NCBI GenBank assembly: GCA_937975585.1
Contig: CALJUC010000156.1
Location: 1 to 8,748, forward strand
Reading direction: 5' to 3'
Source of the DNA: an uncultured Moraxella sp.
Lineage (GTDB): Bacteria > Pseudomonadota > Gammaproteobacteria > Pseudomonadales > Moraxellaceae
Length of the DNA: 8,748 nt
Part shown: piece by piece, positions 1 to 6,101 of the stretch
Position numbering within the stretch: the first letter of the stretch is position 1
Layout of the letters: every line of letters starts with the position of its first letter
Program-made: the position numbers and the translations under genes
The notes under the pieces: generated by a model
The model's database searches: none
What the model saw: the letters and a program-made list of their open reading frames with translations, nothing else
What the model was told of the DNA's origin: nothing

Positions 1-383
1 ATCAAAAAGGGCTACTTGAGGGCTTGGCAGATGGCACGATTGACGCGATTTGTAGCCACCATGAACCACTGGCGAAGACTGCTAAACAAGCGCCATTTGC
101 CGAAAGCAAACCAGGCATCAGTAACTTTGATACCTTTATGGGCTTGGGCTGTCAGTTGGTCAAAGACGGTGTATTAACCGCTGAGCAATTGGTCGAAAAA
201 ATCGCCATCAATCCGGCTAAAATCGCGGGCATTGACACCCTTTGGCAGGAAAAAGGCGGTGCGGTATTGGTTGACCCGAATCACACGTGGACGGTCAGCA
301 AAGACAGCATGTTGTCACAAGGTAAAAACACACCATTTATCCATAGCCAGTTAACAGGTAAAGTTAAACAGGTTTTTTTCTAA
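1..383 (+). CDS. Dihydroorotase-like protein, C-terminal part (probable non-catalytic PyrC'/PyrX type)
   Basis: The 5' part lies outside the window. The reading frame is open from base 3 and gives about 126 residues before TAA at 381-383. The sequence aligns by eye with the C-terminal third of class I dihydroorotases: LLEGLADGTIDAI, then a conserved APF/PGI stretch, then ..AEQLVEKIAINPAKIAGI, and a NTPFIHSQLTGKV ending typical of the amidohydrolase composite barrel. Active enzymes carry a TDHAPH-like motif giving the catalytic Asp. Here the equivalent residues are CSHHEPL, with His (codon 57-59) in place of the Asp and Leu (codon 69-71) in place of the last His. In pseudomonads and relatives a dihydroorotase-like chain without the metal site forms the non-catalytic PyrC' partner of aspartate carbamoyltransferase (PyrB), usually encoded just downstream of pyrB. 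I infer that role here; pyrB itself would lie upstream. Family assignment is firm, lack of activity is inferred. Confidence 0.85.
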   Translation, partial: QKGLLEGLADGTIDAICSHHEPLAKTAKQAPFAESKPGISNFDTFMGLGCQLVKDGVLTAEQLVEKIAINPAKIAGIDTLWQEKGGAVLVDPNHTWTVSKDSMLSQGKNTPFIHSQLTGKVKQVFF

Positions 384-448
384 ACCGGGGTGACTTGAGT
401 TAAGGTTTGCTAGGCCCATTTTGCTATGTTAATGCGGTGTCTAAGATA

Positions 449-850
449 ATGTTCGTACCTGACAACAAGCGTCCATCGGCACATCACAGTGCTAATCAGT
501 CGATTGTGATGGTGGCGGTGTATGAGGTATTAAAAGGTGCGGTAGCCCTGTTAGTCGCCTTTATGGTGTGGCGGTGGCATACGCGCTTGCCTGAATTGAT
601 ACAAGGTTTTATCAATGGCTTACATCATGTGATTGGGTCGCTGCTTGCGGTGCAGTTGCAGCAGTTGTCACAGTTCGCGGACAAGGCAAACCAAAACTGG
701 CATAAAGCCTTTTGGCTAGTGACGGTGTATGCGTTATTACGTTTTATCGAGGCGTATGGTCTATATCGTGATAAAACGTGGGCGTATTGGTACAGTGTGC
801 TGGGTTATGGCATCTTTGTGCCAGTGGAGTTGTATTATCTCTATTGGTAA
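449..850 (+). CDS. DUF2127 family membrane protein, 3' end lost to a frameshift
   Basis: A small integral membrane protein of unknown function. The DUF2127 hallmarks are visible: an N-terminal AVYEVLKGAVALLVA helix (about residues 22-40) and the YALLRFIEAYGLYRDKTWA segment (about residues 94-112), followed by a helix ending VPVELYYLYW. I chose ATG 449 (133 residues). The frame stays open upstream to a TTG at 407, but that codon has AAGG only one base before it. A GTG at 437 is the other option, and no start has a good ribosome binding site. The stop at 848-850 is early for the family. The next frame continues with a matching hydrophobic tail (see 847-945), so the intact protein would be about 165 residues with one more membrane helix. 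It is followed by a terminator and converges on the yihY-type gene. Confidence 0.75.
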   Translation: MFVPDNKRPSAHHSANQSIVMVAVYEVLKGAVALLVAFMVWRWHTRLPELIQGFINGLHHVIGSLLAVQLQQLSQFADKANQNWHKAFWLVTVYALLRFIEAYGLYRDKTWAYWYSVLGYGIFVPVELYYLYW

Positions 851-945
851 AACCTTTTGATTGGGTGCATCTTGGGGTTTTTCTTTTGAACGTATTCATT
901 GTGGTGGTGGTTTACCGCAATATGAAACGTAAAGGCTTGCTGTAA
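847..945 (+). pseudogene. Out-of-frame C-terminal remainder of the DUF2127 gene
   Basis: Reading from base 847 (GTA AAA CCT ...) to TAA 943-945 gives 32 residues: VKPFDWVHLG, then VFLLNVFIVVVVY, then the basic end RNMKRKGLL. This is a hydrophobic helix with a positively charged cytoplasmic end, as expected for the last helix of DUF2127 proteins. It joins directly to ELYYLYW of the upstream frame. One extra G after the TGG at 845-847 would restore a single reading frame. The shift may be a real one-base deletion or a sequencing error in a short G run. No slippery heptamer or downstream stimulator was seen to argue for programmed frameshifting. Confidence 0.7.
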
Positions 946-989
946 TTCTAAAATAAAACCCTAAGCGATTCATCGTAAAGTAAACAAGC

Positions 990-1022
990 AAAAGGGCAAA
1001 TTCATCATGAATTTGCCCTTTT
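990..1022. terminator. Bidirectional intrinsic terminator
   Basis: A perfect inverted repeat with arms AAAAGGGCAAATTCAT (990-1005) and ATGAATTTGCCCTTTT (1007-1022) is centred on C1006. In practice this is a stem of about 15 bp with a tight 3-base loop. The right arm runs into TTTTT on the plus strand, and the complementary arm gives UUUU on the minus strand. It lies between the convergent DUF2127 and yihY-type genes and can serve both. Confidence 0.9.
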
Positions 1023-1037
1023 TCATTCAGCGGATTA

Positions 1038-2978
1038 TCACGTCATCGGTTTATCATCATCGGTAATAATCGTTGGGTCTTTTTTACCGAGTCGATTTTT
1101 AAACCAATGTATTGGATTTAGCTGACGTAGCTTTGCGCGTACACCGGTAGTATCACCCAAGTTTTCGATATGTGGGGTGATTTTATCGCGCACGGTTTGG
1201 CTGATGGTTTGACCCAAGCGCGTAGTCACTCGACTGGCTTTGCCGTTGCCATTATCCTTATCTTTCTGGCTTGATGTGTTATCGTCTGTGTCACGCGTTG
1301 GCAATCTTTGCGTGCTTTGGTCAATGGCGTCATTACGGATAAAATTGGCCTGAACCTTGGGCGCTGATAATGTTTCGGCCTCATCAATTTGCTTGGTATC
1401 AACCGCAGAAGTACTACCGGTTTGGCCAAGTTGATTGACTTGACGGTTTGATAGATTATCCGGTTGGGTACCATCTTTACTATTCAGCGTTGCGTTACCA
1501 CTATCCGCACCCAAACTACCATGACCATTAAAATCAAGGGCGCCATCAAAGCCTGCAGCCTGTTCCTTGTCGGTGTCCTTGATGCGTTTATCTTCATTCA
1601 CAACATCGCTAACTTGACCACCGGATAAACCCGATTTTTCGCGTGTGGCGGCTAAGCTATTTTCGCCTTTGCCAGTGCCTTTATTGGCTTGCTCAATGTC
1701 TTTTGGGTCAGGGGTTTGACGCGGTTCAATTTGGTCAAAAATATCTGCTAATGGGATATTAAAGTTTTGTTGTAGCAAGGCCTCACCGCGTGCCAAGGTG
1801 TTAATCCACTGACCATTCCAAGGTGCATGAGTTTGCAGTTTTTTTAGGTCTTTGGAATGCGGTAGCGGATACGGTAAGTTTTTATAAAAATCCCAAAAGG
1901 TATAATCATTCAGTGAGCGCTTTAAGATATATTCATCTTTGTCGCTACTGGCGATAAGATTATTGTCCTGTAAAAAGCTTACGTAGGTAAACCAGTTTGG
2001 CATTTCTTGGCGGCCTAACACATCGCGTAGACCGGCTTCAGACACGGCATGGCCTTTTTTATGCTCGCGGTACATGACATTAAGCATATCCATCAGGCTA
2101 AATAACGCATGACGAGGGTGAACTTTTTTGGTTTCAAAGATGGTTAAGCAATAACTGATTTCAACGCCCAACAAAATGACGTTCCATGAGATATAAATCC
2201 ATAATAAGAACAACGGCAAAATCGCAAATGCGCCGTATACCGCTTTATAACTGGTAAAGTTCTCGACAATTAAGCCGAATGATTGCTTAAGCAGCTCAAA
2301 AATAATGCCGACAATGACACCCGCGACCAAGGCGTGTTTGAAACGTACTTGCGCGCGTGGTACAAACCAATACATGGCCACAAAGCCTAAGGTCATGACA
2401 ACAATCGAGCCCACCTGAATCCATACCGCCCAATCAATGCTATAACCTGCGACTTTTTGGTTTAAAAAGCTCAAGCTTTGTACAGTGCTTGATACGATAA
2501 ACGCGGTGCCCAATACAAAAGGCGCTAAGGTGATAATGGCCCAATAACGCAAAAAATTGAGCATGGTGGTTTCTTTTTTCTCCACACGCCAAATTTGGTT
2601 AAAGGCCGTTTCAATGGTAATCAAGGTACTGATAGTGGTAAAAAACAAAATCCCCAAACCAATCATCGTTAAGTTAGATGAGTTTGCCGCAAATTGGTTG
2701 ATGTATTTGGCGACCTGAAAACTGGTTGAGGGGAGTAAGTTGCTAAAAATCACGTTTTGAATTTGTTCTTTAGCCTCAGCAAGTTGGGGAATTGAGGACA
2801 AAATCACCACGACCAAGGTAAAAATCGGCACGATAGATAGCAAGGTGGTATAAGTCAGAGAAGAGGCTTTTTGGGTACAGTTATCGTCAATAAAATTTTT
2901 GACCAAGTAAATCAAAAATTGCACCCATTTGTGCTGCATGATTGGCAGCTTTTTTATTTTTGCAATCAATTGGTTCAT
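1038..2978 (-). CDS. YihY/BrkB family inner membrane protein with a long disordered C-terminal tail
   Basis: A 646-residue protein; YihY family members commonly have about 290-420 residues. Residues 30-60 hold the family signature (D..C.QKASSLTYTTLLSIVPIF). Hydrophobic segments lie near 44-65, 104-125, 143-167, 190-210, 217-238 and 250-280, giving the usual six helices. Residues about 295-400 form a soluble segment resembling the winged-helix-like part of longer YihY proteins (SEAGLRDVLG..., FLQDNNLIA, TFWDFYKNLPYP). From about 415 to 590 the chain is low-complexity and rich in D, N, S, T, Q, G and K with no hydrophobic core. It ends in a basic segment near 590-642. The family was once called ribonuclease BN, an assignment since moved to another protein; its true role is unknown. 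The start at 2978 precedes MNQLIAKIKK; ATG at residue 14 is an alternative. The upstream Shine-Dalgarno is weak (AACGA). Confidence 0.88.
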   Translation of the reverse strand: MNQLIAKIKKLPIMQHKWVQFLIYLVKNFIDDNCTQKASSLTYTTLLSIVPIFTLVVVILSSIPQLAEAKEQIQNVIFSNLLPSTSFQVAKYINQFAANSSNLTMIGLGILFFTTISTLITIETAFNQIWRVEKKETTMLNFLRYWAIITLAPFVLGTAFIVSSTVQSLSFLNQKVAGYSIDWAVWIQVGSIVVMTLGFVAMYWFVPRAQVRFKHALVAGVIVGIIFELLKQSFGLIVENFTSYKAVYGAFAILPLFLLWIYISWNVILLGVEISYCLTIFETKKVHPRHALFSLMDMLNVMYREHKKGHAVSEAGLRDVLGRQEMPNWFTYVSFLQDNNLIASSDKDEYILKRSLNDYTFWDFYKNLPYPLPHSKDLKKLQTHAPWNGQWINTLARGEALLQQNFNIPLADIFDQIEPRQTPDPKDIEQANKGTGKGENSLAATREKSGLSGGQVSDVVNEDKRIKDTDKEQAAGFDGALDFNGHGSLGADSGNATLNSKDGTQPDNLSNRQVNQLGQTGSTSAVDTKQIDEAETLSAPKVQANFIRNDAIDQSTQRLPTRDTDDNTSSQKDKDNGNGKASRVTTRLGQTISQTVRDKITPHIENLGDTTGVRAKLRQLNPIHWFKNRLGKKDPTIITDDDKPMT

Positions 2979-3358
2979 AATCGTTCGTTATCGTTATCAG
3001 GCTATTGTTATTAGACCACTAGTATTACGCCGCTGCTATCCAACAACGGCTGTTGAACCACTGTTATAGCAATAGGATGGACAGCATTCGGCAAAAAACG
3101 CTTAGCGTATGAGCAATTATGGTATCATACTCGCCAATTTAGTTTGATTATTTACCGTTAATTGTGATGGGATTTTGCAACAAAATAGTCATTTGGTAAT
3201 CAAACTTGCTTCGGCGTAACATTGTATCGGACTGTCTTGATATGACTAGGCTTGAGATGGTGGAGTAGCGTGTTTTAGAAAGCCACATGTTTCGGGTAAA
3301 TCATTACATTGACTGTTTATATTAGACAGATAACGAAAATAGATTTAGGGGATGCGAT
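2979..3358. other. 380-base intergenic region between divergent yihY-type and wrbA genes
   Basis: No coding sequence longer than a few codons has support on either strand. It must hold the promoters for both divergent genes. On the plus strand TTGACT at 3309-3314 is a plausible -35 box, but the best matching -10 boxes (TATATT 3318-3323; TAACGA 3331-3336) are badly spaced or weak, so I do not call a promoter. AGGGGA at 3347-3352, six bases before the wrbA ATG, is a good ribosome binding site. A 10-bp inverted repeat lies within it (listed separately). Confidence 0.6.
3141..3206. repeat. 10-bp inverted repeat in the wrbA upstream region
   Basis: AGTTTGATTA at 3141-3150 is exactly complementary to TAATCAAACT at 3197-3206, with 46 bases between. 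The right arm continues inward as GGTAA, and TTACC follows the left arm at 3152-3156, so pairing can extend past a small bulge. It could be a leader-RNA stem or paired operator half-sites. A chance match in AT-rich DNA is also possible. Confidence 0.4.
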
Positions 3359-3979
3359 ATGGTACAACCATATATTTTAGTTTTGTATTATAGCCAATAT
3401 GGCTCAACCAAAGACTTGGCCTATCAAATCGCGCAAGGTATCGAAGACAGTGGCACGGGACTTACCGCGCGTATACGCACCGTGCCCAAGGTCAGTAGCG
3501 TGGCTGAACAGACCGCCGCCGCGATTCCCGAGGATGGTGATCTATATGCGACCATGGATGACCTAAAAAACTGTGTCGGCTTGGCAGTCGGTAGTGCGAC
3601 CCATTTTGGCAATATGGCCGCCTCGATGAAGTATTTTTGGGACAATACCGTGACCTTGTGGCTAGCCGGTGACTTGCAAAACAAACCGGCGTCGGTATTC
3701 ACCAGTACTGGGACGATGCACGGCGGGCAAGAAACGACTTTGACCAGTATGATGACGCCATTATTGCATCATGGCATGGTGATTGTCGGGATTCCGTATA
3801 GCGAAAGCGCGCTCAACCACACCAATCAAGGCGGTACCCCATATGGGGCGAGTCATGTCAGTGGCGCCAAGCACGACCATATTATGAGTCAAGATGAAAA
3901 AACCTTGGCCAAAGCGCAAGGCAAACGCCTAGCCCAAGTGGCGAAAGCCTTGATGACAATCAATACGGCAAACGGATAA
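3359..3979 (+). CDS. wrbA: NAD(P)H:quinone oxidoreductase, WrbA flavodoxin-like family
   Basis: A 206-residue soluble flavoprotein of usual family length (about 200). WrbA reduces quinones by two electrons with NAD(P)H and FMN, avoiding semiquinone radicals. Visible features are the N-terminal FMN phosphate loop YYSQYGSTKDLA (residues about 10-21), the GSATHFGNMAASMKYFWD segment (about 78-95), FTSTGTMHGGQETTL (about 115-129), HHGMVIVGIPYS and GGTPYGASHVSG. The last set is the WrbA-specific active-site loop, separating it from ordinary flavodoxins. The TMHGGQE form has an extra MH compared with the E. coli protein, as I recall for Pseudomonas and Acinetobacter proteins. ATG 3359 is well supported by AGGGGA six bases upstream. 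It is followed after 15 bases by the DUF2069 gene, so the two are probably co-transcribed. Confidence 0.94.
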   Translation: MVQPYILVLYYSQYGSTKDLAYQIAQGIEDSGTGLTARIRTVPKVSSVAEQTAAAIPEDGDLYATMDDLKNCVGLAVGSATHFGNMAASMKYFWDNTVTLWLAGDLQNKPASVFTSTGTMHGGQETTLTSMMTPLLHHGMVIVGIPYSESALNHTNQGGTPYGASHVSGAKHDHIMSQDEKTLAKAQGKRLAQVAKALMTINTANG

Positions 3980-3994
3980 AGGATACACCACAGC

Positions 3995-4408
3995 ATGGCA
4001 CGAAAAACCAATACCGCGCCAAAGCCGGTATACCCGATTCATCAACGGTTAAAGATTGTTTGGTGGTTGTGGTTATTGTTTCGCTTGGTGGGCGTGGCGG
4101 TGGCCAGCTCACTACTGCGAGAAACGCATCCGGCCATTATTGGCGGTATTGTATGGCACGCAATGTGGCTTATTCCGGCATTCGTCGCTACCCCTTATAT
4201 TATTAAGGGTAAAAGTCCGTATGCGCTGTTGATGATTAGTATGATTACCTTTGTCTATCTTGGCGGAAGTGGTATGGTCGCACTCAAGCATGGGTTTGAC
4301 CAGCAATGGGGATTGATGGGCGTGTGGTTGGTGGATTTTGTGCTATTGGCACTCATTAATGGTTGGCTGTTTATTTTGCTAAAACGTTTACCAAAAATGA
4401 ATGCCTAA
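3995..4408 (+). CDS. DUF2069 family four-helix membrane protein
   Basis: A 137-residue integral membrane protein of unknown function. Hydrophobic segments lie at about 21-40, 46-69, 77-95 and 105-128, after a short basic, proline-containing N-terminus (MARKTNTAPKP). Its length, the WLLFRLVG first helix and its position directly after wrbA match the DUF2069 protein that follows wrbA in Pseudomonas and relatives. The wrbA stop and this ATG are separated by 15 bases, with AAAGGA at 3978-3983 as a ribosome binding site at a rather long spacing of 11. The pairing suggests a shared envelope or redox-stress role, but nothing in the protein shows a catalytic site. It ends 21 bases before the convergent esterase gene, with no convincing terminator between. 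Confidence 0.8.
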   Translation: MARKTNTAPKPVYPIHQRLKIVWWLWLLFRLVGVAVASSLLRETHPAIIGGIVWHAMWLIPAFVATPYIIKGKSPYALLMISMITFVYLGGSGMVALKHGFDQQWGLMGVWLVDFVLLALINGWLFILLKRLPKMNA

Positions 4409-4429
4409 TATGCTAAGTATCAGTTTGGT

Positions 4430-5098
4430 TTATGCCAAGACAGTATTTAACCATTGGCCAATCAATTTAATCTGCGGTAAGCAGACTTGGTGAGCCATCG
4501 GATAAGTGTGGTAGCTCGGTTGGTAACCCTGCGCTTCAAGCCAATCTTTGGCTTGGCGACCCAGTTGCTCAGGTACCACATTGTCATGCGTGCCATGATG
4601 AATGGCGATGCTTAGCTGTTTGTTGGCATCACTAAGTTGTACGCTGTCTTTGGTAGCAAGATAGGTTGATAGTGTCAATAACCCTGCGAGCGGCTTGTCA
4701 TAGCTTAACGCGGTATGGTAGGCGACCGCGCCACCTTGCGAGAACCCAGCAAGTACAATATGTTCAGGCGCTACACCGCGCTCAATTTCGCGGGCGATTA
4801 AATCGCGGATACGCTGTGCTGATTGCTCGATTTGGACAACGTCAATTTTGCGCGCCAACGACATTTCAAAGATGTCGTACCAAGCCGGCATGACATAGCC
4901 TTGATTAATGGTCACTGGAATGGCAGGCGCGTGTGGAAAGACAAAGCGTACGCCATGTTTGCCATCCAGGCCAAGTTCCGGTACGACAGGCTCGAAGTCA
5001 TGGCCGTTGGCGCCCAAGCCATGTAGCCAAATCACGGCTCTATCAACGGGTAAGTTGTTCGGGTTGTGAATAGTTTCGACGGTTTTTAGTAAGGGCAT
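4430..5098 (-). CDS. Carboxylesterase / acylprotein thioesterase-like alpha/beta hydrolase
   Basis: A 222-residue cytosolic serine hydrolase of the phospholipase/carboxylesterase (APT1, EstB) family, normally about 220 residues, so full length. The oxyanion strand AVIWLHGLGANGHDF is at residues 21-35. The family-specific FPHAPAIPVTINQGYVMPAWYDI begins near 54. The nucleophile motif is GFSQGG (Ser120). The acid is Asp172 in HHGTHDNVVP, and the base is His203 in YPMAHQV. All three catalytic residues are present. Family members hydrolyse short-chain esters, and some cleave acyl thioesters; the substrate here is unknown. ATG 5098 has AAGGAAA (minus strand, 5111-5105) six bases upstream. No clear promoter of its own was seen, so read-through from the minus-strand operon upstream is possible. 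Confidence 0.9.
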   Translation of the reverse strand: MPLLKTVETIHNPNNLPVDRAVIWLHGLGANGHDFEPVVPELGLDGKHGVRFVFPHAPAIPVTINQGYVMPAWYDIFEMSLARKIDVVQIEQSAQRIRDLIAREIERGVAPEHIVLAGFSQGGAVAYHTALSYDKPLAGLLTLSTYLATKDSVQLSDANKQLSIAIHHGTHDNVVPEQLGRQAKDWLEAQGYQPSYHTYPMAHQVCLPQIKLIGQWLNTVLA

Positions 5099-5116
5099 TT
5101 TGGTTTTCCTTGTGAC

Positions 5117-5149
5117 ATTGCTAATTTAAACAGTCTTTAAATTAGCAAT
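5117..5149. repeat. 14-bp perfect inverted repeat across the DUF4435 stop codon
   Basis: The arms are ATTGCTAATTTAAA (5117-5130) and TTTAAATTAGCAAT (5136-5149), with the 5-base loop CAGTC. The repeat covers the last codons and stop (5128-5126) of the DUF4435 gene. Read on the minus strand no U tract follows, so it is not a standard terminator for that operon. Read on the plus strand it is followed by only TT. It could be a rho-independent-like 3' stabilising hairpin, a weak terminator or a recombination-site remnant at the island edge. Confidence 0.75.
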
Positions 5150-6094
5150 TTTCGTTAATATCTTTTGATGAATTTCGTCTTGTGGGTTAATGAGATATTG
5201 CCTATAAAAAGTTTCTAATTGAAAATTTGTAACGAATATTTGGTCTAATTGCTTCTTTCTATCTGCTATATCTTTGCCCTTAAATTTTTGAGTAATATTG
5301 CTCATCTCTTTCATTTTGAGTTGATTAAACAACAATTTCTGAATTTTTGCTATTAAGTCAGATAATAAGTGTCCAGATATAAAGCGATAAGCGTTTTCTT
5401 CATTAATACCATGTTGATAAAGGTATGTTTTTGTATTGTCAAAATCTTTATCAGATAGATTAGAGTTGGTACTTATAGCATCAGAAATTGTATCAAAAAC
5501 GGTAAAATCAAATGTTAAGTTTTCTAAAATCATTGGTTTATCAAGTAGATGATAATTTTGATGAAAAGATTTCAGGTCTGTCAAATGGGCTTTCATATCA
5601 TCATGTACTAAGGTGCAAAGCCCAAAAAATACTAATTCAGAGAGTTTTTCAAAAACTTCATCTATATTGACTTGATGTTTAACTGTGTGAAAAATATCGT
5701 CAAAGAATTTATTCAAACTATATTTTTCTATCAATACGCTTTCTTTGCTATAGGCAAATGTATGTAAAATAAAAGGATTTTTCAAATCATCTTTACCATT
5801 CGGTAATAGCCAATCATAATCAGCGTCACGAGCAATTAAAACTTTTGGGTTCAATCCGCTATAAAACTGACGTAAAGCCATTTTACCAGAAGCATTTTCA
5901 GTATTTTTAGTGGCAGGTTTGTATTCGTATTGATTAGGTAGATGTTGCTCAATGAATTTTTTCCAAAACCAAATATCCGAATCATCTTCGACATACACCA
6001 TACCTTTTTGGCGGTCATTTGTATTGCCAGATAAGATGGCATTATAACCGCCAATATAGTTTGGATTAGTGAAATATTCTTTAAAATCAGACAT
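5126..6094 (-). CDS. DUF4435 TOPRIM-like protein, candidate AriB-type effector nuclease
   Basis: A 322-residue soluble protein with no signal peptide or membrane segment. The N-terminal half has a TOPRIM-like arrangement: strand GMVYVEDDSD with Glu36 as the candidate general base, then KVLIARDADYD with Asp90, Asp92 and Asp94 as candidate metal ligands, then HTFAYSKESVLIE (Lys117-Glu118), the typical DUF4435 segment. A later RFISGHLLSDLI motif (about 237-248) also fits DUF4435. The C-terminal region is helical and lysine-rich. In PARIS the equivalent protein AriB is the toxic effector and acts as a tRNA nuclease once freed from AriA. I infer a similar toxin role, with the target unknown. ATG 6094 has AAAGGA (minus strand, 6110-6105) ten bases upstream. 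The stop lies inside a strong inverted repeat. Base composition is AT-rich, unlike the esterase gene next to it. Family call is firm; PARIS membership is moderate. Confidence 0.82.
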   Translation of the reverse strand: MSDFKEYFTNPNYIGGYNAILSGNTNDRQKGMVYVEDDSDIWFWKKFIEQHLPNQYEYKPATKNTENASGKMALRQFYSGLNPKVLIARDADYDWLLPNGKDDLKNPFILHTFAYSKESVLIEKYSLNKFFDDIFHTVKHQVNIDEVFEKLSELVFFGLCTLVHDDMKAHLTDLKSFHQNYHLLDKPMILENLTFDFTVFDTISDAISTNSNLSDKDFDNTKTYLYQHGINEENAYRFISGHLLSDLIAKIQKLLFNQLKMKEMSNITQKFKGKDIADRKKQLDQIFVTNFQLETFYRQYLINPQDEIHQKILTKIANLKTV

Positions 6095-6101
6095 TTTGAT
6101 A

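Noticed and set aside
1226..1474. Minus-strand reading frame of 82 codons inside the yihY-type gene
   Set aside because: It lies in another frame of the low-complexity tail region, has no recognisable domain, and the yihY-type frame is clearly coding.
3309..3337. Sigma-70 promoter for wrbA with TTGACT as -35
   Set aside because: No acceptable -10 hexamer at 16-18 bases; the better TATATT starts only three bases after the -35 box.
4425..4438. Possible terminator TTGG-TTTATG-CCAA between the DUF2069 and esterase genes
   Set aside because: The stem is only 4 bp with no T run, too weak to call.
5117..5149. dif/pdif-like XerCD site
   Set aside because: The arm sequences and 5-base centre do not resemble the 11-6-11 XerC/XerD consensus.
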